From positions 558,001-622,000 of the forward strand of contig JAACJP010000003.1 in assembly GCA_013368375.1 (NCBI GenBank): a stretch of 64,000 nt of DNA. The letters are read 5' to 3'. The notes below the pieces were generated by a model. That model had not been told where the DNA came from and did no database searches. It worked only from the letters and a program-made list of their open reading frames with translations. Positions 35,178 through 49,637 of the stretch are shown one piece after another. The stretch is from Tricholomella constricta. Taxonomy: Eukaryota; Basidiomycota; Agaricomycetes; Agaricales; Lyophyllaceae. The number at the start of each line of letters is the position of its first letter. The first letter of the stretch is position 1. Position numbers and translations under genes: made by a program.

Positions 35178-37273
35178 TCAGATATCTAGGCACCAAACCT
35201 CCAGTTTGCCCTCGGGCTTGCCCTTTGAGCTCTCGCGGGCGGTTTCAATGGCGAGTTCGTAGTCAGATTCGTCCCTGAGAGTGACCTTGCCGCCGTCTTC
35301 GTCCTTGAATTTCAGGCCAAGGCCATTCAGACTCTTGTCAAACTTGGTAGTGAGCTTTTCCATGAACTCTTCGAATGGTGTATCGGGGGTCAGAGTCATT
35401 CCGCGAACATCATCTTGATAGTGAAGCTAGGAATGGCGCCTATTAGTCTATCGCTGAGAGTATGATGTGTTATGCGGGACTAACCTTGACACGAATCTTC
35501 ACCAGCTCAAACGGAGCGTCTTCGTAATCTCCGCTCGCATAACCCTCCTCTTCCTCCTCGTAAGTGCTTTGTATACGTTGCGTGCGACCTGTGTTACGCC
35601 TGGTAACCTTTCTGCGCAGTGTACCGCCTCCACTGCCGAACGAGCTAGGAGCGTAGTTACTGGCAGGAGCGCTTCTTGATCCCGAGCGGGAAGGAGCGTA
35701 ATTGGGGTTAGCGTTTGAACGAGCCCAGGCAGCCACGCGGTCGGGAGGGGCAGCGGGTGCCCCGCCGCTGCGGATCGGAGGAAGGGGGGGTTGGTTGGAA
35801 TCGGCATAAGAATCGAGATAATCGTCATAGAACTCAGTGAGTCGGTTGTCGGGTTCTTTCAAGTCAAAATCAGTGATAGAATGAAGGAGAACTGGGTTGG
35901 CAAGACCTTTGGCAGGGGGTGCAGGTGGAGCAGAATTGACCGAAGTTGGGCTAGCATCAGGTCGCCGGACACTTAAGCCTCGGACAGGAGCACCAATACC
36001 AGCTGGTTTCACACTGATAGTAGTGTTGCTTCTAACTGGAGTGGTGGCGGACGATGGCCTCGCTGACATTGGTGACTGTCCTTGCCCGGACGTAAGTTCA
36101 CGAGCATTAGCAGGAACATTGAGTGTAGTCTTGGAACGTTCCAATGCAGCAAGGCGGGGACTATCATCAGCTCCTACATGGCCAGGGATAAATAAAAAGT
36201 GGAAGACTCAGAAGATGTGGCTTACTGGAAGGAGAAGGCGCAGGTGCAGTCGCACTGCGACTGAGGTTCTGGGCAACAGCAGAATCAAAGTCCGGGCGTT
36301 CAACGTAAACGCCGCTAGGAGATATGCCTTGTTTCAACCGTGTCGAACCTGTGAAGGTGGTAAAGGTATCTCCAGGGTCACTAGCTGCTACCAGTTTCTA
36401 AACATGACTGAGCAATCGCGTCAGGAAGATATGAAGAAAGGATACCCACAGCCTTGCCCATATAATCCTTCGTGACGGAGTTCTTCAGCTTCTTCTCGGA
36501 TGGTCTATAAAGAACTCCAACCGGCTAAAAGTTTTCGTTGAGGACGATGAAGCAAACCAAAACACTGGGAGACTGACAATACTGAAGACTGTATAACCCT
36601 CGCCACGATCCTGAATAGCGTCGTCGATTACGTTATGTTCTTCGGTTGCTTTATCTCGTCTCGCTTCTTCCATGTCTGCCAGGCCTTCTTGCATGCGGCC
36701 GAGGTAGACCTGAGAGAGGCCTTTGTTGAAGAGAACCTCCGCTGAGAATAGGCGGAACTTGAGACCGAGCTGTTCATAGTTTCTGGAGGTAGATAACCGG
36801 TGAAGGATCGATCGGTAGTGAGGCTGATGAACATACATGTCTTGGTTGCCCCTCAAGTACAAGAAGGCTTCCTCGAAGTCCTTGTACGCCAGTTCATACC
36901 GGGTGAGCAAGAAGTTTGACACCCCACACTGAAAATATCTGTCATAGGTGAGGATGAAGGATCAACAGCGTGATCAGAAAAGCGGTTGTAGGTCGGACTG
37001 ACGCAACGGCAAGGTACTGATCGAGACTGGTGGCTTCGATGAAACGTTCGACTGCAGCTTCATGTTCTCCAAGGGTCGCATAGATAAGCCCCATGTTTGT
37101 GAGGATCTTTGACGAGTCTGCAATTCGCTGTGATACAAGTGATTAGTGAGTGGCTCACTGGAAACGGGGGTGTAGCTGCGCACGGAGAACAGATCGAGCG
37201 ACTTCTCAAAGTCCTCCTCATCGTATGCTTTGAGTGCGGCAGCCCAGGTTTCGAGTTCAGCTTTGAGAGACAT
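35178..37273 (-). CDS. NOXR: NADPH oxidase regulator NoxR (p67phox-like)
   Basis: Regulatory subunit that, with Rac and Nox enzymes, controls local superoxide production in hyphal growth and fruiting. ATG 37273 opens MSLKAELETWAAALKAYDEE and a run of TPR helices (ILTNMGLIYATLGEHEAAVE, FLLTRYELAYKDFEEAFLYL, LFNKGLSQVYLGRMQEG). The NADPH-oxidase activation segment VGVLYRPSEKKLKN follows after an intron. A proline/serine-rich linker leads to a PB1 domain (ELVKIRVK, then KLTTKFDKSLNGLGLKFKDEDGG), as expected for NoxR binding to Cdc24/Bem1-type partners. About eight introns. Length (about 540 aa) is normal. The Nox enzymes themselves are not in this window. Confidence 0.92.
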
Positions 37274-38055
37274 GGCCAGCCAATGGTGGGTTTCCGGAAG
37301 CAAAAGAGTGGGCTAGAAAAAGTCTAGAAAATTAAGAGAAAAAAGTAAAGAAAGGAGGAGAAAGAAACTGAGACGCAGTCTCCGAAACAGCGAGGGTGGG
37401 AGAGAGAATACTGGTGGCAAGGATTGCGGGATATATATCCTTCACGACAGTCTTGTCTTGATCTGTAACTGTTGTTGTCAAGACCCCATCTGGTACAACC
37501 TGTTTCTAACAATCCGAATTCAACTCAGCCTCCATCGCCTCCGCAGCCCCGTGCGATCATGACGGCCTCTCTCCCATCGTTCTCTATTGCCCTCTGGACG
37601 CCATCCAGGTCATTCCAGAGTTCTCCTACGCATTTAAGACGGTGTCTAGCCCAGTGACCGTATCCACGTTGCACCATCAGATTATCGCCGGTCGCGGCCT
37701 TTCACATCCGTCGCTGCAACGCCGGAATGATCATCTTGATGCCTTTAAAAGTTTCTTGCGTCCCTGTATCCTCATCGCGTCCACGTTAACATGTTGCCCA
37801 TGAATAAGTCACTCCAAACGGAGGCCCGCAATAACTACTTTAATGTTTGCAATTCCACTGCTCAATGGTCGTCACCATTACCCTCCAGCATCTAAAGGTA
37901 GACGATGACCTGTCCATGAGGCTCGGGGTAAGTTGAACCCTTGTCACCATCATCCGCAGTCCTCCGATAACCTATCCTTGCTATTTAGTGTATTGTTATT
38001 GCAATGTATTAGTATACGAAGTGTGCCGATATAAATTACATGGTCCCCCCCGAGT
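37274..38055. other. Intergenic with an ATG-less open stretch
   Basis: About 780 bp between the NoxR start and the DRS2 stop. On the + strand one frame is open from about 37515 to 37800 without an in-frame ATG; it reads LSPIVLYCPLDAIQVIPEFS early on. It matches nothing I recognise and has no clear splice signals. It may be the remnant of a gene or chance. Confidence 0.35.
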
Positions 38056-41000
38056 CTAATAACCACTGGGTCTTGAATGCGACTTGGACGTGTCGTAAGC
38101 CCGGATCAGCTTGGCTTGATCCTGCTTGCCTGCGTTTTCTGTCTGACTGAAAGCAAAGCCACGATTTCTCCGCATGCGTTGTGTTGCTCGAACTTTCTTG
38201 ATCGCTTTTTGAAATCTGTAACACCGACGTTGAACGGATGAGATAAACAGGGCTGGAGATGGAAGACGTACTGTTCTTGCCGTGGCCGATAATCTGGAAT
38301 ATTGTATTTCTGGAGTTCCTGTGCAATGTGGTAGGAGCGAGGTCGGTATGTTCTCCGATAACTATCGTATGGTAAGCTAGATGTTCAAGGCAGGCGACGA
38401 AGATGGGACATACTATTTCCATGCAAAGTCGCGGCCGAGGCAGAATATGGGGATGAGCAGAAGCACGAAATAGAATACACCATTCGTCCAAAGGCGTGGA
38501 ACTATGCCAGCATATTCAGTTGAGAACCCAATCGCAGGTGCAACAACAGCGTAAAGAGGGAGGAAGAGCATCGTGAAGATGAATGATCCAGGGATAGCTG
38601 ATATTTCCGCCCTCGTCAGATAAGTTGCTCTTATGACGCAGATACCACTTACCAGCGACTGTATACTTGGTCCATAGACTGACGCAATTCACGGATCAGC
38701 CGTCGTTGACAACTGTCCAATATACCACTCACTCTGAGATCAATGCGGCTTTCCCTAAAACGGTAAGAAGTACGGCAAGGTATAAAGTCGTACCCCAGAA
38801 CCAATGTCCAGTGTCAAGGCCGTTAGATTGCTTGAGATCTCCCCAAAATAGGATGATGGAGAAGCCGTATAGGACCTGATGATGTGTTATTGGTGTGTAC
38901 AGGAATAGATCATGATGACACACAATGCTGTGGTATAGAGCATTCGCGACCCAGAGCCAAAACGCAGTCTTTGTGAAGAATTCATTCTTCTGGCCAAGCA
39001 TATACAGTTGCGGATACCGGTCAAGGATACGAGCAGAGACGAATTGATCAAAGATGCCGATAACAAGGGGAGGCAAGACCGTGAAGACAACGTTGTATAG
39101 GGACAGGGTCCACGACTCATACGCGATCTGTCCTGAGAAGTTATTGAAGAAGGAATACTACATCGTGTTTCGTTAGAATATTTTAAGAAAATAAGAGCGA
39201 ACCTCAGAACGTACCCAGAACTGTGTCATATACAAGACGATATTCTTGTAAAATGAGTCTGGTGCGACGAAGGGGACTCAGCATTATACCAGTCAATGAG
39301 AGCCACAAACGTACAAAGAATAAGCGTCGATAGCCGCCGGTAGCTCCAGGCGCCATGAACCAACAGGAGCTTCTTCAAATACCGGAACTGCGATATTGCG
39401 ACATCTGCAGAACGGGCGGCTTGGAGACCCTATAAGAAATATGAGACCAATTCTATCACATGTTGGGATGGGGCCGTATCATACTTCAACTCCAGATATG
39501 CCGACTCCAACATGGGCAGCTTGGATCATGCTGACATCGTTGGCACCATCACCGATAGCAAGGAGAATGGCCTTCTGATTCTTCTTTACGAGCTTGACAA
39601 CAAGCGCTTTCTGCAGTGGGGACACGCGACCTGAAGTTTGAAGGATGAGTAACAGGCACAATTACCATGGGAAGAAAAACGTACAGCAGATGACAGCCTT
39701 ACACATGATCGCTAGCTCGAGGAAAATTTTGGAAATCTCCTTCTCCAAAGCGAAGCCCAAACTTTTCCCATCTATACATGAAAGCAAATGGGTGATGAAA
39801 CAGTCAATTCCAGCTCATCATACGTACCAATAATCAGTGCTAGATCTTCAAGTTCGCCAGAGTTCCTTTGATTCTTGATCGCATTCAGCCGTTTGCTTAG
39901 GAAATCCTCCGTGTCGCGCGCATTTTCTTCATTGACAATGACCTGTATCAAAGTAGACGTCACGTACTGGAAACATGGCCATGAAAGACAACTGACCAAG
40001 TTCATCGACTCAGAAATGAGTCGACAGGACATGCCGATGTTGATGGCAGTTTCCTGGCGATCTCCTGTCAGCACCCAAACCTGAACGAAGATTAGCATTC
40101 CGATTTGGCACAACGAACGACGCCCAACCTTGATACCCGCCATCTGCAATGTGTGAATCGTATCAGGGACACCGTCCTGCAACTTGTCTTCGATGGCTGT
40201 AGCACCCAACAAAAATAATTCCTTCTCGATCAATTCCGCGGCCTGATCGAGCGCCTCTCCTCGTCCGTTGATGGTGGCAGCGGCTTGGTTGTAGATGACT
40301 GACCATTGGCGGTATTCTTCTTCGGAAATATCACGATAAGCCAAACACAGAGTCCGAAGGCCTTCAGTCGCGTAGCTCTGACGCAGACTTCAGCATGACT
40401 CACATGATGAATCAATCAAAGCCATACCTCGAGGTGGGCAAGAGTCTTGTCAGTGTAGGGTTGATTCTTGCTTAGCCGCTCCAAAATGACAGTGTCGGCT
40501 CCCTTGGTGTAGATCTTGATTTTCCCGTGAGGATCCCGTATTACAGTTGACATCCTCTTGCGCGTCGAATTGAACTCGCAAACATTCAGGATCTCGAACT
40601 CTTGAGATTGGCCTTGGATGTTTACAAAGACAGACTTCGGCTTCCGCGTCTACGTCGAGGATTGAAGTTAACCCGGCAGCGAAACAAAGAAGGAAGCGTA
40701 CGTGGAATTGATAGCCCAGAAGCTCAGCACCAGCAACCAAGGCTGCCTCGTCCGGACTACTTGCCTGAAAGATGGTCTTCTCATCTCTTTTCTCAGGGAT
40801 GACCGTATGGCAGACTGCTAGGAGCGTCAGAAATTCCCGCAGTACCTCTCGTTCCCGCTCTTCAGAAGCATCCGTCCCAGATCCTGATGCCACCTGCACA
40901 AACGGGTTCAGCTCGTGGGCAAGTACTGTTTTCATCTCCGCAAAAGTTTTCCAGCCGTCGCCACCCTCATCTGTGTCGCGCTTGGTTTCATCCACGACAT

Positions 41001-43009
41001 CCGCATATGCCACACCTGCGATACTGCAGCAGCGAAACTCCATCTCATTACATGTGAGAGTTCCAGTTTTGTCGCTGAAGACGTATTCGATCTGACCAAG
41101 CTCTTCGACAAGTGAGGATGTGCGACAGAGCGCAGGAGTGTCGGTTCGAGCGTAATACATGTCGAGGTCGGAATTGATCAGCTGGGCTTGTTGGAACTTG
41201 ACGACTTCCATGGTGACGATTAGGGAGATAGGAATCAGATTGTTGTACAAGATGATGAATGTAAGGATATCTAAGCAGATTGAAAGTGAGGGTTAATCGA
41301 CCATTTCGTATCAGAATGAGAGCAAACCTTCAATGAAACCCTTCGCTGAACACGGAGTCAGTTGGGAGAACTAGTAGGTTGATACCAAGTGACTTACCCC
41401 TGCCAGTCAAACTCGAAACCTCGAAAAGGTACCATTGTTGAGATGAGAAGAACCAGGTTCTGATACTGCTGCCGATCGTGGAGCCAACGGAGAGAGCAAG
41501 GAGGAGGATAAAGAGGAAGACGATTTGTATATTGACCTGTCTCTCCACAGCAGTTCTCTTGATGGGGGCGGCGCTACGGAGAAATGAGCTTTGTGGGTTG
41601 CAGGTATAATTAGAGTAGCCTTACGTTGCGTTTCGCATCAATTTCGTCTCATGTCCAGTGAAAACAGTCAACCCGTAAACCCAAGGCGTGTTACGGATTT
41701 GTGCACCACGTAAAAGCATCTGATCAGGACCAAGGGGCACTTGCTTTGGCATGCCTTCACCAGTTATCAGGTCCAAAGTCCCCTCATAGGTGTACAGGGA
41801 GTTGTTGGGTTGTTCTGAGCGGAGAGAGCCGTGCAATGTGGTCACAAGAGAAGGTGCTGTAAGTGCAGACGTGTGTGACGACGCTTGTTTGATTTTGAGG
41901 TTCGTTTCTCTGGACCAGATACGAAATTAGCGACGTGAATGGGAAGCGAGAATTCACGCACCCATCCAGATTTGACGTTTCGATGTAACAGAGTCCCTCT
42001 GGTTCACTTGAGCTGATGAGAACCATGTCGGCTGGGATGAAATCATCACTTTCGAGACGGACAACGTCCCCGACTTCGATGTCCTTCCACTTCTTATCTG
42101 CAAATGTCGAATGACACGTAAGGACTTTAGCTTTTCGTGCGTTTAGCTCCGAGTCTGATTGGTGCCGTTTCTGTCAAGTGGTAAGAATTTATTTTTGCAA
42201 CGTGTTCAAATTGTTCTAGCTTACCAGGTCTTCCTGCATCTCCTTAAAAGCCGAGGCCAATAGAACTACCGCCAGCGGTGCAATAGTAGTATACCGGTTC
42301 GTCGGGGAAACACCAGGGATCTGTTGAATACAAGCCGTAAAAAGAAAGAACAGATTGGCGTATTTTGAAAATTGTTCTGTCACGAAGGGTTTGGGACATG
42401 CATAACGCAAAGCTCACGGCTAAACGCACCTAATAGGAACTTGGGTATAAATGTAGCCAGATTGTACTTGCTAGTTGAAACAAAATTGGAGCAAAATTCG
42501 CCGTTTGCGGCGCTATTATTGAGGGCAATAATTCGTTCCCCGACCAACGCTTCTCCCTTCTGCCACGGCCATTTCCATTCCTTGCGTTTCTTAGGTGGTG
42601 CTAAAGATTTGGCAGCATGAGACGGAGGTGCACCAGCAGGTCGAAAGTCGTCATCATCGAAGTTCCAACCCTGCGGGACTCCGTCGCCTAAGCTTAGTTT
42701 CGAAAGTCCTGAACCAGCAGGTGGAGCTGCAGAGCGAGTGAGAGGTAAACCACTCTCCTGGGATTCCATTGGCCTAGGTCTACCAAACGCAGAGTCCGGT
42801 ATGTTGTCGTCGTCGTCGTCGAAGAATGGATCCATGATTGGCTGCGGCGACTGCTGGTCGGAGTAAGGACCCAACGAGGAGGATGGTGGGTAGCCACCAT
42901 AGCTGTCATTAGCAGGCTGGTATGGCCTGGCCGCTGGATTTGCTTTAGACACCAGCCGCCGAAAATCGTCAGTCATGGTCGTCGTCGAATTGGCTGTATC
43001 AGTTGCCAA
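38056..43009 (-). CDS. DRS2: P4-ATPase phospholipid flippase, Drs2 type
   Basis: Trans-Golgi aminophospholipid flippase that moves phosphatidylserine to the cytosolic leaflet and supports vesicle budding. The start at 43009 begins [15 protein letters not shown] with a disordered, acidic N-tail. Key parts are [20 protein letters not shown] (TM1), [11 protein letters not shown] and [10 protein letters not shown] (actuator), the phosphorylation motif [13 protein letters not shown] near 41060, [12 protein letters not shown] (nucleotide binding), [15 protein letters not shown], and [20 protein letters not shown]. Then come six C-terminal membrane spans. The C-tail has [14 protein letters not shown], the GFAFS autoregulatory motif known from Drs2/ATP8A enzymes, which separates it from Dnf types. 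It ends at 38056 with SHSRPSGY. Around 20 introns. Its partner Cdc50 is not in the window. Confidence 0.93.
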
Positions 43010-43204
43010 GGCTCATGAATCCGCGCTGTGTACCACCGCCACTTGATCCAAACAAACTAACGCGTTGCGGGTTCTGGACAACGCGGTTCAAAAACACAAC
43101 GTACACCGCCTCTCGCAGTCACAAAGATTAAGTTACACTATGTATTACATGTCTGTGGTATCAAAGTATCCTCATAAAGTCCACAAAGCTGTCAACCACA
43201 TACT

Positions 43205-44057
43205 TCAAACTTGATGGCCTCCGTTGTGATTAAATTCCTTGGCCCCAAAAGCATTCGGGGCGCTGGCGTATGGATATGCCGTGTTCGAATACGAAGGAGG
43301 TAAACTTTGGTCCGTAGCTGGGACCGACGTGTATGCCGGATTCACGGGGGTTTTCATGGCTACGCTTGAACGATCCTGCCTCTGTTTAATTAGCCGGTTT
43401 TTATATGCGGCAACAATATAGCAGGCATCTTTAAGGAGTCAGTTAGCAAGCACTTCTCAAGCGTGGTCGAATGTACCCACAGGCCTGGATTAAGATGGGG
43501 ACGATCACAGAAACGATGATGGCTCCTTGAGGCACTTTGACATACTCCTCGCACAAGTTGACGGTGGTGTCTCCACTTGTGACATTGCAGTCTGGTCCAG
43601 AGGTTCCCCTTAGACGATAGTAATTTATGAGGGTGAAGACCGTGACGGCGACCTGGAAGCCCAGAGTAGCGTATAGTACGAAGAGGTAAGTCTTGATTGC
43701 CCCGAGTTTTTTTGCTAGAGCGCCGATAAGTCTGAGGGATGTGCGGTATTAGTCCCCTTAATCGTCATCTTAAGGCGTTAAAAAACTGACCCGGTCAAAC
43801 TTACAAGCGCACTTCCAGTGTAAACTACTCCGATCAACACAATACTCGCCTTCAGCTTTTTTGTGAGTTGGGACTCTGGATTTAAACGGTCAGCCACAAA
43901 AATGCTCCCAGACTTTGAGACTTTGCTCACCATTGTGTTTTTCAATGAGCAGCCACCACACCAGGCCAGCGGCGGCGCCGGTAATGATGAATTGGATGAA
44001 GGCGATTACAAGTACTCCCAGGCGAAGGGGCAAGCAGCAAAGGAACTTAGCACCCAT
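43205..44057 (-). CDS. Four-TM protein with CC N-terminus and PPxY tail
   Basis: Small protein of about 205 aa assembled from four exons (introns near 43922-43870, 43806-43735 and 43480-43425). The N-terminus MGAKFLCCLPLRLGV has a Cys-Cys pair next to the first membrane segment, likely palmitoylated. Segments are LGVLVIAFIQFIITGAAAGLV, a second around KASIVLIGVVYTGSALVS, a third around TYLFVLYATLGFQVAVTVF, and a fourth VPQGAIIVSVIVPILIQAWA. An extracytosolic loop between TM3 and TM4 holds two cysteines (PDCNV, NLCEE). The tail has LPPSYS, a PPxY motif of the kind bound by WW domains of Nedd4/Rsp5 ligases. The family is seen in many mushrooms as hypothetical; the function is unknown. Confidence 0.7.
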
Positions 44058-44557
44058 CGTTGTGTAAAGTTATGCAAGGACTGTGTGGTGGGGTGATGGA
44101 TTTATACCTGGTGGTCAACTCTGTCAGGGTAGTCGTCGCCAGTACAGCAATAATTGCCAAGGGAAACATCGATGGCAGTGCATGCTTTGTATCGGATGCC
44201 CCTGACCCAGCCATGGGCTTGTCCTGGGCAAAAGTACATATTATCATAGCCATGAGCAACAACATACTGCCATGTTACGCTGAGATTTTACACCTCAATC
44301 AGATAATGTTATATTGCCGTATCTATGCCCTAGCTTGAGCCTGAGGTCTATCAAGCAATGCTAGGATTTAGGATGTATTTGGTTGACTACGTGCTGTGTC
44401 TTGGCTGTGTCACGGCCTATCGCGGCGGTAAATATCAAGCACCGCGCGTTGTTTGCAGACCTTTGCACAGATATATTATGATCGATGCGCGCTCAAAGGT
44501 CTTTACTGATCTTTGAGTCCTTCTTTCAACATTATCTCTCTATCTTGACCGCGGAAC

Positions 44558-46403
<1,846 letters not shown>

Positions 46404-46781
46404 AAGGACTTCCAACATGAAGAAATTGGAGAAAATGATGTATAGGAGATGAGAACATATGTAGGAATATCTTGTTGCACCTGGACGGATTGTTCTTTGG
46501 ACTTGGTCGTTATTTACTCAGAAAGATACCCGACATTCATTATATCCGCTTTTGAGATTTCGCCTCGAACCTTATTTCTTGAAAAGGCAGACTCAAGGCA
46601 GCTGGTATATATATCATGCTGCTACATGGTTTGCTCATGGCATGGTACAAGCGACAAGAGCATCCATAACGGTTCTTGGGATACTTATGAAAATGGGGCA
46701 ATCGGTATTTAGAGCATGAGTGGGACTTGTGTAATCCTCAGTGTTATGCAAGCTCAATAAAGATTTCTGACCCCTCGTTCT
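46404..46781. other. Intergenic, convergent 3' ends
   Basis: About 380 bp between the stops of the MAP kinase gene and TRP1. Nothing coding was recognised; presumably two 3' UTRs. Confidence 0.5.
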
Positions 46782-49348
46782 TTAATCGTCAGACTGCTGT
46801 GCTAAATCGACGCTACTTTTGGCCCCTTCGATGAACGCCCGCACTTTATCCAAGTCCTTGGCCTGGCCGTCATCGGTCTCAACACCTCCACTCACATCCA
46901 CGGCCCATGGACGAACTTGACCAATGGCTGCCACAACATTGGAGGGCGTAAGCCCGCCAGCAAGCATGATAGGGAGGGGATATTTTGCAGGTGAGACTGT
47001 GGTGGTCGCAAGGCTCTCGGATGACGAACCCTTCTGAACCGCCTCCCCTTCATCAGCCGGAGTAGCCTCCTGGGTCTCGACGGGCGCAGTGGTGATCTGA
47101 TAAGAGTGGCCCTTAGTCACGATCTCTCCCGCGTCTACTATACTCTTCGCAAAGTCCCAATCTACGACTTTTCCTGACCCGCCACTGCTGCCGTTACTCT
47201 GGATACTGTCCAGGAGCACAAATTGATGAGCACCGCTTCTCGTAATGCCATTTACCCCAGTCCCTTTACCGACGTGGAAGACGCGGATGACGGGAACCGG
47301 AATTTGGTGTGCCCAGTCTATAGGCTCAGAACCATGGAGCTGGACAATATCGAGCTGAACGTACGTTACGGCATGAAGAATGGTCGAAAGGGGGGCGTTT
47401 TGGAATACGCCGACCAGGAGAGGACGTGATGTCGAAGCGGAGAGGCGGGAGGCATGTGTAGTGAACCATGGGCTATTTTCACCGTCAGAAGGTGGTGAAG
47501 GGGATGTGGCCGCATATCGTAGAGCCCTGATGGCGGCTGAGATGTGTTTCGCAGTGTCCAGGTCAATATGCCTCTTCGATTTTTCCACAAACATCAGCCC
47601 AAGCATATCAGCTCCTGCCTCGGCAACTGCAAGTGCCTCATCCTTAGACCGAATCCCACATACCTTCACCAACGGTGGGGCCGTTCGCCACCGAGGCATT
47701 GTGTTCGACTGGCCAGGCAGCGATAAGAGGTGACGGATAAACGATGCAGGGTCTGCAGCGCGCATGAGACTCTCGCCGATGAGGACAGCATTCACACCCT
47801 CGGAAGTATATCTTTGGATGTCCTCTGGGGTAGAAATGCCGCTCAGAGCACACAACATCACGTCCTTCCCCTTAACCATATCACTCAGGCGGCTGGTAGT
47901 CCCCATGTCCACCTCAAAATCGTGCAGGTTCCTATTGTTCACCCCAATTACCTTGGCAGGGAGTGACAAAGCCAATTCCATCTCCTTCGCGTTGTTGACC
48001 TCCACCAAGGGCTCCATACCAAGCTCCAGACTGTACTTGTATAGATCCCTTAGCAATGCCTCTGGGAGCATGCTCACGATAAGCAAGATGGAGTCGGCAC
48101 CCCAGATGCGGGATTCCAGGACCTGATATCGGCTAAGGATGAAGTCTTTACGAAGTATGGCGGGCCTGTTGGGGAGGCTTGCGACACTTAAACGAGCATG
48201 GAGCATGTCTTGCAAAGATCCTTTGAACCACTTTGGTTCGGTGAGGACAGATATAGCATGTGCGCCTGCGAGTGCATATGCCAGAGCTTGTGCAGGGGGA
48301 GATGTGGATAGAGATATGGGCCCTTTCGAGGGAGATGCTCGTTTGATCTCCGCGAGCAAGGATGGCCGCCCCGAAATAGTTTGCTGGAGACGCGGAAGAA
48401 ACGGGACGAGCGGAGGAGCGATGTTAAGATGAAGCAGGGTTTCTAGGTCGGGCAACGTCGTTCCAGGCATAGATTGAGCCAATGAAACATCGGTCAGACG
48501 CTGCGCGTATATGTTCTTGAGTATTGAGGGTATTTTAGCAGCGGCGCTTGAGTTCGAGGCGATCTCCTTCGAGAGGGCCTCCACTGGAAAAGGCGGAAGG
48601 GAGTTATCAAGCACCCCTAATTGCGGATTTTCCTCCCATAATCCCCCACGCAGAGAGAGAAAATTCCGAATAAGAGCATCTCCTCCTTCGCTGAGAATGC
48701 TTTCCGGATGATACTGCACGGCCTCCAGGGTATACTTGCGATGACGAACTCCCATAATGACCCCCGATTCCTCGGAGATAGATGTGACAGCAAGCGTCGG
48801 GGGTAACATGGTGTGCGCTGCACTGAGGGAATGGTAACGCGTCGATTTGATACCCTGCGGGACGCCCTTGAAGCATCCTCGGTTATCGTGCCTTATACGA
48901 CTGACTTTTCCGTGCATGATTTCGCCAGCATACCTAAAAGTACAAAATCAGTTCATCTTGAGATTAAGGATAGCTTGATTTTTTGCAGAGATAGATGTCA
49001 AAGCTGAACGAATACTCACCCAATCTCTCCTCCATGAAAGTCAACAAGACATTCGAGCCCCATGCAGACCCCCAGAACAGGGATCTTGCCCTGGAAATAT
49101 TCGATGGCCGCTTTGGATATTCCTGAGTCAGTTTTTGGATGTCCAGGTCCCGGGGAGATGATCAAGGAGTTGATCTTTAATTGAGGGAAGACTTCGGGAG
49201 AGATTGCATCGTTCCTGATGACTGTAACGTTTGCCCCGAGGAGGGATATTTGCTGGTAAAGATTCCAGGTAAATGAGTCAAAATTGTCGATCATAAGCAC
49301 ATCGAGCTGGCCAGAGAGAGCCGGAGGAAGTTGGGGTGTGTGTGACAT
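46782..49348 (-). CDS. TRP1: Trifunctional tryptophan biosynthesis protein (GATase-IGPS-PRAI)
   Basis: One polypeptide carrying three activities of the tryptophan pathway, in the usual fungal order. The N-terminal glutamine amidotransferase (anthranilate synthase component II) has LMIDNFDSFTWNLYQ, ISPGPGHP, the catalytic VLGVCMGLE and HPES. Indole-3-glycerol-phosphate synthase follows (LLAEIKRASPSKGPI, ILRKDFILSRYQV, GVNNRNLHDFEVD). The C-terminal phosphoribosylanthranilate isomerase has VKVCGIRS, GLMFVEKSKRHI and PLPIMLAGGLTP...VDVSGGVE. One intron (about 48951-49016) is removed in frame between GGEIG and YAGEIMHGK. Start 49348 (MSHTPQLPPALS). Length about 815 aa, normal. A carboxypeptidase gene on the same strand ends 290 bp upstream. 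Confidence 0.96.
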
Positions 49349-49637
49349 ATCGCAAGGTGTGGAGAGAACGGAGGAGAGCTGAAAAGATACGGGTATTTAT
49401 ACGATCCCAAGGGTGCTGGAAACTTTCGAATGCTTACTGACTCCCTTGAGAGGACAGCTCTAATGAGTTGATCAGGTAAGCCGATCATTGCGCGATCACT
49501 GCCAAACACCGCGGTCGACAAAACAACTCAATTGCATCGTACAGCGAATGTGATACAAATGCGTAACAAGAATCAAAGTCATCATGACTTCCTACACTTA
49601 GCATGAGTCCTCCTGATAGCACCGCTGTGCCCTCCAC

